A stretch of DNA of 64,000 nucleotides, taken from assembly GCA_018881555.1 (NCBI GenBank), contig JACAXG010000014.1, positions 3,855,697 to 3,919,696 on the forward strand, written 5' to 3'. This document shows, piece by piece, positions 11,111-23,412 of this stretch. Numbering within the stretch: the stretch's first letter is position 1; every line of letters starts with the position of its first letter. This stretch comes from Amblyornis subalaris (lineage: Eukaryota; Chordata; Aves; Passeriformes; Ptilonorhynchidae). A program made the translations under genes and the position numbers. The notes under the pieces were generated by a model. The model was not told the DNA's origin. It searched no databases and saw nothing but the letters and a program-made list of their open reading frames with translations.

Positions 11111-14100
11111 CTNTGTCCCAGAGTGTGTTTTATGGCTGAACTGTATAAATGGACACAATGGACATTGTTTTCTTGGACTTGCTCTGACAAAACTCTGCGT
11201 CGATCCCATAGGGAGTCTTGCTATAGGAGAACGCAGGAACAGGCTCCATGAAATTCCTCAGCCTCCTAAAGCAAATTTTTCTTTATCATCAACTGCCTGG
11301 CTGCAAAATTTAACTGCAGCAGTTCCTCCAGCTTCCACTTCTCTCCCAGTCACTACAGGCTAATCCCAGTATGAACTCAGAGGGATATCAGTCAAAAAAA
11401 CTGGAAATCAGAAGTATCCCACAGCTGGAAATACCCAAAACTATGACAACCTTTTGCAAGGGAATAAAATGTCCTTTCCAAAAATGTAGCTACAGTCCAG
11501 ATTTGTGTGTTGTTGTAAATTCTTCCCTCCAACGTGGATGTGGGGTTTTGGTTTAAAATTTTCTAGTGTAAGACTTTAGACTACCTGGAAATCCTAAATA
11601 ATTGCAAAAAAGTAGCAAATATTTCATACCAAAATGGATAATACATGCAGCATCAGAAAAGGGCTGAGGAAGATGCTCACCTTTCCTTCCAAAACTATTT
11701 TAATATGTTTATGTTTTCTCAAAAAGAGTCTTCCTTCATCATCTGTGAAAGCCAAACACCACTGTACATTCAGTGTTTCACCTTAAACTCAGATAAAATG
11801 GAAAGATTGATTTTTCCAATAACTTAATCATCCTCTCTGTAGCCACAGGGGAGTCTACTCAAGAGATAAGTACACAAGTACTAGCANTGGTGCAACCCCA
11901 CTATGCATTTCTTGGAGCACTGCACACGTGAGGCGAAGAAATGAGTAAGCCAGGACACAGCAAAACACTTTCTTTGGCCTGTGGGACCAGGAGCAGCATG
12001 AGCAGGCTGGGACATCTCTCCTTCTGAAGCCACCAGACACAGACAACCTCTCTAGCACCATGAACTGTTCTAGGAATCACAGGTAATCAAACATAAGAGA
12101 ATATCGTGTCAGAATCTTCATCAATACATTTCGCTCATCAAACAAGTATCATTGTGGAAAGATTTTAAACCCTCTCATGCTACAAAGCCAAACCCACACT
12201 CAGCACCATACAGAAACTTTTGCTCCTTCCTTCCTCCATCTAAGATTAAAATGAAATTTCCCCTTGATTATCAGCAACAGCAGAATGAATTCTCATTTGT
12301 TAACTGACTTATTGGCACCTGGCTGGACANATGCCCTGTTTCCCAAAAGTGTCAATTTAAGCAGAAAACAACAGCACCATAAACACTTAAATTCCCAAGA
12401 CCGTACTTAAACCTCAATAAATGATACCTGTCCCTCACCATCCCACACTCTCTTTAGCACTGCCTGAGCCCACACACCAGTAACAGCTTCTCTCCCTCTT
12501 TGAAATCCCAAGGAAGTGCTGGATTCCAGAGGAGTGCAATGATGAGCATCTGGGTTGGAATGAGCGTCAGTAAAGTCTTGTCNAGCACTACCAGGTCCCC
12601 CCACATCTGTTCTTTGGCCCTAACCATCACTCTGTGCCATTTTACTCACTGTGTCAACTCTGGTAACCAGCATTTCTTTGTCTCCCTTCAGCTACAATAA
12701 ATGTATTCAAGCCACTTGTTGGAAAAATATTCTGTTTCAAGCTCCTCTGAGCACCACAGAAAACTTCTGGGTGAGTGACCAAATTGCAGAGGGACTNGAC
12801 TGTTGATTTTGTGTGATTTTGCTCCAACACTTTTCAATAGCTTCCCCCAGCTGTCCCAAATAAATAACACTATTCAAATGGCACGAGTCCTGCAGCTTGA
12901 AAGGGATTCAGGCTGCCAGCTGGGCTTCCAGCACTATCAAGACATTCATTTCTTGTATGGATATCATAGACCCCAAAATCTTAAATATTTCAAGAAGGAA
13001 AACCAGTCTCTAATATCGTAGCACATTGCCAGCATCTAAGGGTGTGAAAATCTAGATGGGTTTCCCTCAGTCTTAGTGGGGTTATCCTGCCCTACATCAC
13101 TTGCATGTCCAGTCTCAAATACCTTAATTTTGGAACATGTTAAACCTGCAAGTACAGCCACGTATCAACAGTTTTGCTCTAATTTCTGTTATCAATATTT
13201 GAGCTTAATTGTGGTGTGGTTAAAGGTCAGATTTTATGGTTTCCTGGTGCCTTTCTCAAATAATAAAGATTTCTGTCCAGCAATTATATTGCATCACAGT
13301 CTGTTAACTCAATAGAGTGTTGCCAAGTCCGTGATTTCTCCTGACACTGTTCTGTCACATTGTCACAGGTCTCACAAGAGTTTAAACAGCTGGATGGAAA
13401 GTTCAGAATGAACTCACCGAGTGTTTATGGATAGTTCAGGGCAAATCAAACTTCCATTTTCCACCATATTTGCAAGGCTCTGCTCCACAACAAAATTCCA
13501 TTTTTCCTGGGAAAATGAACTCCCATCTCTCCAGAGGTCAGCCACACCCCTGGAGAGCCATGCAAGCTCTGCTCNGTTCCTCTTATCAGAAACCAGAGGA
13601 AACGTACAGATGGAAAGTCGAGATTGTGCTCTGTTCCTACAGCACATTGTTAAAACGATGAATAAAACCACGCAGGAACATTTGTTACATCATAACACAA
13701 CAGCAACACCACTTGATGTTGAAATCCCTGACCTGACCATGGACCAGCAGCTCAGCCAGATCCACAGTGATAACACAGTAAGGAAAACGTTGCCTCCAAA
13801 GGCAGGGAAAGCAAGAGCCAACCCCTGTACTTGCCAAAGGAGTCCCTGAGCTCCTTCAGGAAAAGCAACATTCCCAGAGTATCTGCAGAAACAACCACAG
13901 ATGCAGATGAACCACACTCATCCCCACTGGGTCTGACACCAGCATCCAAACCTANTTCACCAAATGAATGGCAAAATTCCCATTAAGCTAAATGGAAGCA
14001 GGATCAACCCCCCAGCTTTTGAAGTCCNCTAGTAGCACAAGGTTGTTCAATACCAATTTTAGCCAAAAACCACTAGATTTTGNGGCTATTTTAATCATTG

Positions 14101-14510
14101 TTGACAGAAAGTGGCAATTCACAACCCTAAAGCAGCACCCAGGTTCTTTTCAAACCTATGATGCAGTGACTTTTGCAAACCCCTCACCCATAGACATGCT
14201 GCAGGACTGTCCAAGAACACGCTAAAAATGGTACAGAAACGTTCCAACAATACAACTTTTTCGTTTCTTTCCTCAAGGAAGCATCACCTGCCAATATCCA
14301 CCCAGACAGATTTCATTCATGAAGAGCATTATAAATGCCTGACTTTTTTCTTTTTCAATTTACACTTGTCTCCATCCAGAAAGCCCCAAAAGGCCACAAA
14401 GCAGTTTGTGCGCATAAATATATTTTGGCTGCTACAGAATAAGAGTCAAATTCTGCAAATGTTTCTGTGTTTATAGACACAAGAACTCAACAGACCGAAN
14501 GAATGCACAG
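11111..14510. other. Intron sequence flanking exon 2, nothing recognised
   Basis: Unique-looking intron sequence with ambiguous bases at intervals. The longest plus-strand open frame (13421-13849, 142 codons) is antisense to the gene and not recognisable. No repeats were noted. Confidence 0.55.
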
Positions 14511-14518
14511 CATCTTAC
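14511..14518 (-). other. MECOM: Splice donor of MECOM exon 2
   Basis: On the minus strand the exon ends TGG GAG followed by GTAAGATG, a near-consensus donor (GTAAGA). Splicing here preserves the family's SYGWE end and joins in phase 0. Reading through instead adds 15 unrelated codons before a stop. Confidence 0.92.
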
Positions 14519-14868
14519 CTCCCAACCGTAACTGGGATCTTTGAGGTGTGGCCGCTGCTCTCCTACAAAAGGGCCAAATTTTTCCCCTGCTTCAATCTTC
14601 CTTTTGGTCCATATCCCTAATCCTGCTCCGGGAATGTTGGATTCTCGGAGCTCAAACTCTGAAGGAATGGGAATGTCATCAGGAATGTATATTGGAGCCT
14701 TGTAAGGAGAGCTCTCCTTTGGTGTGAAGTCTTCGCTGGAGGTTGCTGGAGAAGACTGCTCTTGGATGCTGATGGATGTTGGACACTGGACATTTGCAGC
14801 CTCTCCATCAGCTTCTGGCGCTTCCCCCANGGGAAGTTCTGGAAAGCTCTCATACAAACATTCATCAC
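14519..14868 (-). CDS. MECOM: MECOM (MDS1-EVI1/PRDM3) coding exon 2, N-terminal linker and start of PR domain
   Basis: This internal exon encodes 116 full codons plus the last two bases of a codon split with the upstream exon; it ends on a complete codon (GAG), so the 3' phase is 0. Residues 43-72 carry the linker with [13 protein letters not shown] and [15 protein letters not shown]. Residues 73-103 open the PR (SET-like) domain with [17 protein letters not shown] and [11 protein letters not shown], and the exon closes on DPSYGWE. From memory these blocks match vertebrate MECOM much better than its paralogue PRDM16, whose segment reads GAGLGVWAKRK and lacks SYGWE. In the family, the long isoform is a nuclear zinc-finger regulator of haematopoietic stem cells, with reported H3K9 monomethyltransferase activity; the short EVI1 isoform lacks this exon. 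Residue 13 is ambiguous (NTG). The segment after ADG looks about four residues longer than the human one I recall. The open frame continues past the donor for 15 codons of intron and should not be included. Confidence 0.95.
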
Positions 14869-14891
14869 CTGGAAAAGAAAGCCAAACAGTA
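14869..14891 (-). other. MECOM: Splice acceptor of MECOM exon 2
   Basis: Read on the minus strand, a pyrimidine-rich run (TTTGGCTTTCTTTTCCAG) ends in AG at 14870-14869, directly before exon base 14868. The AG position gives the frame that continues into GAT GAA TGT and matches the MECOM family. This fixes the 5' edge of the exon and shows that one base of the first codon comes from the upstream exon. Confidence 0.9.
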
Positions 14892-15162
14892 GGATTTGAA
14901 ACACCCTGAGAGATTTTGCATACGAAACCCTCTCAGGCTGCACGTGGAACGGAGGGGACAGTTTGGGAGACGGGCGGCACCTTCATCAATCACTGATCCT
15001 GCAGCAGAGCCTCACCCCGGCTGGAGCTGAGCCTTTCCTCCAGTGTAGGCCTGGGGATACACAGTGTTTCTCAATATTCCTGACATCAAAAGTGGTTTGC
15101 ATCATTGAACACAGGCGAGGGAATTACACACAGATGTATAGGCAGGCACACCCCATTGTCCA

Positions 15163-15205
15163 GTCGGGTCCGGATACAGCGCTTCGCCTCGCACGCGCTT
15201 TGAAA
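15163..15205. promoter_or_regulatory. Small dense CpG cluster just upstream of exon 2
   Basis: Seven CpGs lie in 33 bases (15165-15197): TCGGGTCCGG, then AGCGCTTCGCCTCGC and ACGCGC. The cluster sits about 300 bases upstream of the exon in gene orientation. It is too small for a CpG island by usual definitions. It could be part of a splicing or transcriptional control element, or chance. Confidence 0.3.
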
Positions 15206-18200
15206 TCACAATTGAAAGGCAGCATTACATGTTACAACTGAAATCTAAGAGAACTGAAAAGCAGGAAAGCTTTACTGGTCTTTCAGNGAGACAGATTGAA
15301 CCTAAAGTAGCCGAAATTAAGTTTGATGGCCTCCAATTAGTCTTTGGAGAAAGGATCCAGCCTACCACACAACTCTTGGCAAGAGCTTCAGCTGATGTAA
15401 ATCAGTGTCTTACCATTGACCTCCAAGAAATGCAATGGTCTAAAATAAGTTCAGGATCCAAACAGCACCTTATAGAGAACATGAACCTTCTCCTCTTACA
15501 GCTGCAAAAAAACCTGGGGCAGATCCAAAACACATTAAAAAAGCCCCCTTCATCTCTGGGGCTCAGCCAGCAAACAAAAAAAAAAAAAAAAAAAAGAAAA
15601 ACTCACTATTTTTGACAGCCTAAAATGTAAGACTGATTGTAAATTCCTTTTAGTCAAAAGGCTCTGAGTTACTTCAGCAGAGGCTTCAGTTGCACCAGCA
15701 ATACAGTGCTCAACCCAATAACACAAGCGAAAGGAGCAAAACAGCAAAACTAACCAAAAAAAACTTCTTTATTATTTATATTCATTTAACTTTATTAATG
15801 TTATTGGGTTTTTATACACACCAGAACTCATTCCCCTTAATTCAAACCTAAGTAGGAGGTGAGAATACTGTTCTCCAAGGACTGAAACTGAGAGATCAGG
15901 TATTTAAAACCCAAGCACGAGGATATTTGCATAATATGGTTGGCCCAGAAATGAAAGCGTTACAGTGGGCTTGGCATTCAGAATGACTCTGTTTCAGTGA
16001 AGAAACAGGAAACTTTAAAATGTTCTTTCAATTTCTTGCTCATTTAAGAAACTATCCATGGTAGATTAGCACCGTATGCCTTTTCCACTGGAAACTGGTC
16101 ATAGCCCATTGTCTCTCACATCTTTGTTACATATTATCTCACGGTTTTATATCTGTACTTTCATGCTTCTGGTGCTGCCTAAGACAAACACTGGGACATA
16201 ACAAATCATTGGAATAGATTGCTCCCATCACAGGACTGGCAAACTGGATTCTTCATCTGTGAGCAATTTATTCACAGCCATGAACTGTTTTTCTTTCTTT
16301 TATGTGGCACTGGCTATGACCTCATACATGTCACAAGAAAGTTCAGCTACCCATTCCCTCGGCCTCCAGTTTGGCAGACTCTCCCTGCACTTTTACAATT
16401 GAACCCAATATTGATCAGTTTGTCACTTTCCTAATACTTGGCTTTCTGAGAAGTAGAAAATCTTGACTGACTCCACTATTTAGCTGGGAACGGCACAGAG
16501 AGGGATTTTCCACTGCTTATGGTTCAGAAATCCCACCTGCCATAGCTGACTTTGGCNAAGATGCTCAAGGGCTCCTGAAAGCACCAGTGCAGAGAGTTTG
16601 CTCTGTGCCTACCACTTATGAACCCATGCCCATGCTTTGCTGTCCCCATCAACACTCATCCTGGACTCCAAGGAATAGGAAAGACTACATGGAAATTAGA
16701 GAGACACAGCTCCACCTGGATGCCACCACTGACTTCGCCCTGCACTGAGACAACCATATCAGCAGCCATCTCTGTTACACCGTGGCACTGCTGCTGCCCC
16801 CAAACACAGCTCTGCTCCAGCATGGTGGGACAGGTGACAGAGCTTCCTCCACGCCTCCTGAGCATCCCCAAAACTTCAATGTGTTCCCTGACTCCACAGG
16901 CCGGCGGCGATGCTGCACCCACCCAGGGTAGTCTTGCTCCTACTCAGATGTCTTCCCCCAGCTGTTTAGATTGCAGTCCTGTCTAAAAGGCTTCAGCTGT
17001 TTTTGAAAGAGGGGTAGAAAAAAAAACCCCTAACCCATGTATACACATGGGGTGCAGGAAGAGAAATCACACAAGGAAAGTGATCTGGATGATGATAAGC
17101 ACATGGCTCACTGGAAGGGGGGCGCCGGGGGTAAAAACTTCAGGCATCTAAATCCCACTGATTTTCCATGACAGCTGGGTGCCTGACACTCAAACTCCTT
17201 AAAAAGCCCATCTCACACAGTCACTGCTGTTGTCCCCGGCCCACCAAGCAGTGCCCCATAAGACCAAGGCTCTCTGCATCCCACAGTCAATTCTCCACCA
17301 AATAACAGAGTATCCCAGCCAAATAACTCAAGTCACAGCAAGCAGTGACCTGCTGTGTGCCTGTCCCAAGGGGCCACCTTCCTCAGCCCCGCTCACCAGC
17401 AGTGCCTGCCCACAAGCCAGCACAAGCTGAGCCTTAAACATTTAGCAAGCACAGCTTTACAGATGTTTCATCTCCCCCAGGGACAGTCCAGTTTAATTTC
17501 TCTCTCGCAGACTCAAAGGCCTCAGTTATACTTATCTCAGTCATTCTGGCTACGCTCGTTTTTAGCCATATAGGGTCAAACCTGCAGCTGATAAATTGGC
17601 CTCTGCAAGCCTGGCAGGGAGACAAGTCCGTTTGCTGGGTCTATTGTGCCTCCTTTGATTTCCAGCAGCCACACCCGATGTCGTCGTTAAACACNGGCTT
17701 TTAGCTTGAAAGCTCTGGAAAACATAATACGCCTCTGTGCCCCAATGCTCTAANAGTGTGGGTAAAATGGATTACTGAAATAGTCCTTTGCCTGAAATAG
17801 CAACGTATTCTAGCAAAAAATATATTTTTAAACCTCAAAATAGACACAGAGTTGAATTATGTCTGACCAAGAGACGGGAAGACCATTAAGACGTATTTGT
17901 GAAATTAATGATAGAAGGAGTTACATTAAAATCCATGTACACGAACCAAGGTTCTGGTCTTAATTTTCAAAGGGTGTGTGATTATTCCCCTTAAAATTTA
18001 CACCAATATGGATCAGAGGGACTTCCAGTAAAACCATAGGATATTCACTTATAGGAAACATTTCTAAGGTTAGAATTAGACACAGGGACTGTGCTGATAA
18101 GCATCATTTTCACAGTGAACTGCAAATCATTCACACAGATAGAACTCTAGTTTTGAAATTCAAGATGGCTTCTTTAAATTCCAATAATTATCCCCACTAG

Positions 18201-21200
18201 AAATGGGATGAAATAAAAAACGAGGCCCCTGATAAGGGAACAGATGAGATTAATATCTAAGCTTCCACCTAACCCAATCTCCATAAAATTCTCCACCACT
18301 ATTTTACAAATAAAAACATGAGCAAGCTTCAAAGGAAACTCTGGAGTAAAGGTTAATTGCTACTAAAAGGCCAGGGTGGACACCTGTGTTTGCACTTTTG
18401 TCACAACCTTGTCCACCAGCAGGAAAGAGCCCACGTGGCCACATGTTGGGGATGTGCCTGACAAGGACAGGGGAGTAATGTGCCAAATCTTCCTCTACAG
18501 CTCCAGGGCTTGGGGTCATTTCGAGACAGAGAGGTCTTCTATGCGTGGTTGGGAGGAGGAGAGGACTTCCTTCCATCAGAATGTTTCTTAGTTCAGCCTG
18601 GTTTTCCTCTCCAAGAGCAATCAGGCCAGAGGCGCTAATGGCAGAGGCAGAGGTTGAGCACAGCCCAGTGCTGCTGTCAGAGCACGCTGGGGCTGTGCCT
18701 GGCTGCAGCTGAAATGCCACACCAGGGCACCTCACCTCAAGCAGATGTGCTGGCCTGTTGCATTTACCAGTGTTTCAGGGCACTCAAACTTCGCACNAAG
18801 TCTTCCAAGGATCACACCAACACCCAGATCACCACAGTCAAAGCCAGCTGTAACAAATGGAAATCTACCCATGGAGAATGCCTGTTCTTCCTTTCCTCAG
18901 ACAATTTGTGCCTTAGGCTATGCATTCCCAAAGTGACTACTGATTGATAAACACTCGAGCACATAAATCCTCTTCTCTGTACGTGGATTTGTGCACGTGG
19001 CCACCAATGATTTAATCATAAGCTGGACGGCTGATTANTCCAGAGGAAAGAGGCAGGCTGAAAGCAAAGGCATCTGGAGAGTCTACTTCAGAATGCCATC
19101 ACCTTCTGAGCAGGATAAAGCAAGATCTGAGGTAAATGTGAGTGGCTCTTTGCAATAAGAAGAGACACACAGCTTCATGCCTGCAGCTTCTCAGAGGCGA
19201 GATGACCCCGAGTCCCAAAGATTAGACACCATGAGGACATAACCCTATTTGACGGGAGAATTCCATCNCATGTCGAGCTTTGAGCTCCACTAGGCTCTGT
19301 AGACTATGCCTTATACAAACCTTCAGCAAGGATGCATTAATGTAGGCTTTAAGGAGCAGAAGGATCAGGTGAATTAATCCCTTCTCCTGCACAAGGTGAG
19401 GGTGGACCTGAATGTACCACAAAGCCCTAAGTCAGATACTTGAAAGAGACCAGTGAGTATTCATATTTGTTTGACCTAGTATTACTATTCAGTGCAGAGG
19501 AAATCAGCCTAGAGTATTTGCAGGGATATCTGAAAAGGAGACAGGCATTTCCTGTTGCATACAAATGGACACCTTTATCTGAATTTCTGTTTGAACAAGT
19601 ATTAAAGAAAAAAAAAAAGCCTGTTACAGGCAGAGACTGATTGATTACAAAATATATCAACATCAGTCTAGAACACAGGAGGTCAAGAAAAGCAGAAAAT
19701 TAAGAGAAGAAAACCCATTAGCGTCAAAAGAAGCTCTCAGCCAGTGGTGAATGAAATGGGAGCCACCTGACAGTCCACACGAGGTAGGCACAGCTCAGAG
19801 GGGGCCAGAGAAGTAGAGAAGGATCCTTAGTTTTGGAAACATTCAGAGATTGACTTACTATCTCCAGGCACAGGAAAGACTCTAGCCAAGAGCTACATTA
19901 CTCTACTTGAACACTTTATCAGTCAATGTACCTGAAACTGGTTTGTGCCACTCCCTTTTCACAGAACTGTTCCGTGGAGCTGGTCCTAATGACGATTATT
20001 TATTATTTGTGCTGTCATACAGTCTGGTACCCCCAGGCAGGACCTCATTGTGAAAAGCATCAGAAAGACCTAATCAAGTGAGATTAGATTCTAACCAGAC
20101 TAGAGCCAGTAATTCCCAGTTAGGTGAAAATCATAAAACATGGGAGAGGAACGCTGTTTCACAAATAGCAATTCCATTGTACAGCAAAAGAGATTTCAAG
20201 CACGTTTGGAGGTAAACACAGCACTTGAAGCCATTCTGAATCATTACTTCAACTACCAAGGAAAAATACTTTCACAATCATTAGCCTTCTAACACATGGG
20301 GATTTTGCATATTTGTATTACTTGACCCTAACATAAGCACGAGAAAACCAAAGCTATCCAAAACTTACTCAGAAGGTCCAAGCCCAAAAGCCATGCTCAT
20401 GGNCAATGCACTCAGAGCAAGGGGGACCAAAGCACCCATGTGGTGGCCCCAAAGGCCAGATTCTGATTTCTCTTACACAACTGCTAAATCTAAAGTAATT
20501 ACTTTAGACTTCCACCAAGGAATAAACGAGATCAGCGTCTGTCCTGGAGTTAACCAAAATTACTCGAATTTCTTCAGATTGACACTAATGTAACAAAATG
20601 AGAGGGAAATGTGGTGCCCAGATTTCAGCCTTCCCTTCGTGCTCGTGACACTGCTGCTCACAGAGGGCATTCTCCCAGCAAAGCTCCCTCACCAGCATCG
20701 AGCCACAGCGAGCAAACCCTTCTGCATGCCGGCAGAAGAGGGAGTTGTAGGAAAAGCTGCGCGGACAAAGGCAGGAGGAAAAAGGCAGCCTGAGCACAGT
20801 TTTAGGGCTGAAGTGTATAAATCACCTACTCTTCCTGGTGCTGCACTGTGGGCAGCAGATTCTACGTGAAACACAAAGGGAGCTCAGCCAGGATTACTGC
20901 TGGAGCGCCCNGTGCCGAGGGCCTTGGGTGGCTTCAGTCTGTGCCTCACGGCAGGATACACATCAGCAACAGTGCAGATAATTCAAAAGGCAAATTAAAA
21001 ACCTTTCTTGCATAGGNAGCAGCTTTTCCTTCTTAAATCATAGTGTCTGCAGAAAAAAACACCCTAAAACAAGAGGCTCATACTGGAAGCAGAAGTGAGC
21101 TCCTGATGAGCACCAATCACTCGAGAGAAATCTGTCCACAGGCAAGGGAGAAAAAAAGCTAAACACACTCTAGAGCATCAGGTCTTTAGGAGAGGATAAT

Positions 21201-23337
21201 TTCAGCATGGCCAAGTGTTGGTACTAGACCAGCAAAGTTATAATATAGTAACTGTGTAGGGACCTGCCCGTGGTCTCTGGCAATTCTCACCATCAGCCCC
21301 TACAATAACTGGTAGCGTTTGGTGCTCTGTCTAGTGTCATTCATGTCTAATTGAGTAACACAGTCAAAAGCATCTGATGGGGACCAGACGCTGGCTTTTA
21401 ATTAGGGTCCAGCACTGAGAGACTATGGGTCAAATTCGACTTTCATTTGCACAGGAGCTGCTCTCCTTGATGTGGGGGGCAGATTGCACCTGCATAACNG
21501 AAAAGTAAAATTTGGCTGCTTGGGTTCCTGTGCACTTTCCATATAAATTACTGTACTACATGCAGCAACAAAGGTTTATAAATGTTGGCTGGCACACACT
21601 GAATTTATTTACAAGTTAAGTCTAATTTTATTTATAGTTCCAGTACAATCATCTCTAGTAGAAATATTTATGTTATCTGTACTTCTGGTCTGTTAGAGTC
21701 TACTGCAATCATAAACACCGCTGAAAAATTATTCGCAGTTAGCAGGGTTTAAACTACCCATTATATCACTAGCTAGTGCCAATAAACTTTGGTGCTGGTT
21801 GATAAAGTTTCCTCAATGGAATAAATATATATTTGACTTTCAAAACCTTTCCTGGGTTACACAGAGTGGGGGGTAAGAGTAGAGGGAAATGCCAGCTGTA
21901 GGGTTTGATATACTGAGAGCCAGATCTGCAGCTAGCAAGGAGTCTGGAGAGATCCACACCGGCTGGGAGGCAGCCCAAAGCATGCTGAAACTCTAACTAA
22001 TAGCTTAAATTTGTATCTTGGTAAAATATTTTAGCTGAGGGGAGCTGCAGCAGCTAATACACACTCACTAATGCGCTTCATGNCTCTCTATATGGGGTAA
22101 AACCAATGGAAAAAAAGAAAATCTGTCTTGGAATTCTTAGCCCTGAGTACTGGAGAGTGCTAAGGGAGGAAAAATGGATTAGAGGAACCAGCTTTTGTTC
22201 ATTGTTTGATTGCCATAATGGTAAACATGACATATATTCTCACACTAACATGGCACAAGAAGCCAACAAGCTCAGGACAAAACTAAGAACAAGAAGGTTA
22301 AATGTGAATTAGTGAGATCAGCCTTATATACAGAAAATACTGACTAGGAACAAAATTTAACTAAATCTGTATCAGCTGGGGCAAGAGAGAAAAGGTAATG
22401 CACTTTAAGAGTCTCTGCCACAGTGAAAAACTATTGCTGTAAAAGAACCTTTTTAAATGAAAACAATTACTTAAACCTACAGTATTATAATCAACACAAA
22501 TGAAACTTTATCTCGATGTAATAAATCAGTGTAACTGAACTTCTTTTTACTCATTAGTAGACCTTTACTGTTTTAAACTGAGATGTGTCACAAAGTAGCA
22601 CTGGAAATCACATGCCTCTTTCCAGCAGAAAGCAGTAATAAAAGACGACTATTCTACCAAATTATAATGAAGACAGATAACAGAGTGAATTATAAAACAA
22701 AGGTTATAGATAGAGACTGAGCCTTGTAGAGGTAATGACTTTTAATTGGATTGAGTTTATCATATTTTCAGAGGTACAGCACAACCAGAAGAAAGGATTA
22801 GAATTATTTCCACATTTCATTATTTGGCATAATGAGAAAACAGAGGGAGGTCCACATCCCTGATGTGTTTGGTAAGCCACAGGAGATGTTGAACATGTCA
22901 GTATCTGGTAGAGCCCGGTCCTGAGACACAAATGCATTCGCTCCCTTGTAATGCGGCAAAGTGTAATCACTTGAAAGAAAAAAAAAAAAAGGAGTGGAAA
23001 AAAAAGCCAGGTCATGAAGTTTTGTTTCAAAAGCACATTATGAATAAAAAGGAATTTAACCCCTTCCTGCCAGCAGGCACTTCAGCACTAGCCTACAAAC
23101 AGCCATCCGTCTGCTTCGGGATGCTGAGCAATTCTCGCTCTGAGCACCAATAGATTAAAAAGAATGAAGCAGGGGTGGCTCAGCCACTCCATCCCCTCTC
23201 TCGTGTCTGGTCACACCTCCAGGGCAAAAAGGCCCTGGAGAAGCCACTGGGGAGGGGACCTGCACTGCCTGAATCCTAAAGAGCCTGCACTTCACCTGGG
23301 AATAGTAAAGGGCAGAGACCAGTGTGGAGAAGGCAGC
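15206..23337. other. Long intron stretch, nothing gene-like recognised
   Basis: Unique-looking DNA. A 20-base A run lies at 15576-15595. A GC-richer patch at about 16600-17430 yields overlapping short open frames and includes GGGGGGCGCCGGGGG near 17117. Further A-rich runs occur near 19609 and 22980. A plus-strand open frame of 128 codons (15229-15615) ends in the A tract and is not recognisable. Confidence 0.5.
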
Positions 23338-23412
23338 TCAGAACATCTTGAGTTGGAAGGGACCCAAAAGGATCAAGTCCAATCCCTGGCCTTACACAAG
23401 GACATTCCCAAA
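23338..23412 (-). mobile_element. CR1 LINE fragment, 3' end, inserted in minus orientation
   Basis: The plus strand reads CATCTTGAGTTGGAAGGGACC, then AAGGATCAAGTCCAA, a few bases on CCTGGCC, and ACACAAGGACATTCCCAAAA. This is the reverse complement of the typical avian CR1 3' end (GGTTGGACT...GTCCCTTCCAACTC...). The terminal octamer repeats are not clear and similarity fades after about 23412, so the fragment is 5'-truncated and old. The wider region to about 23520 may contain a more diverged part of the same element. Confidence 0.82.

Larger units (their letters stand above)
1..14518 (-). other. MECOM: MECOM intron 3' of exon 2 (partial)
   Basis: All of this is intron on the side leading to the remaining PR-domain and zinc-finger exons. 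I looked in the minus-strand frames for the expected continuation of the PR domain and for C2H2 zinc-finger motifs and found none, so the next coding exon is outside the window. Open frames here are short and resemble no family I know. Content is described in separate entries. Confidence 0.85.

Noticed and set aside
14471..14518. Continuation of the MECOM reading frame past exon 2 (15 more codons to a stop)
   Set aside because: A near-consensus donor GTAAGA sits exactly where the family's SYGWE block ends, and the extra codons match nothing in the family.
17110..17125. GGAAGGGGGGCGCC as a CTCF site
   Set aside because: One extra G shifts the core out of register with the consensus, and the adjacent bases fit poorly.
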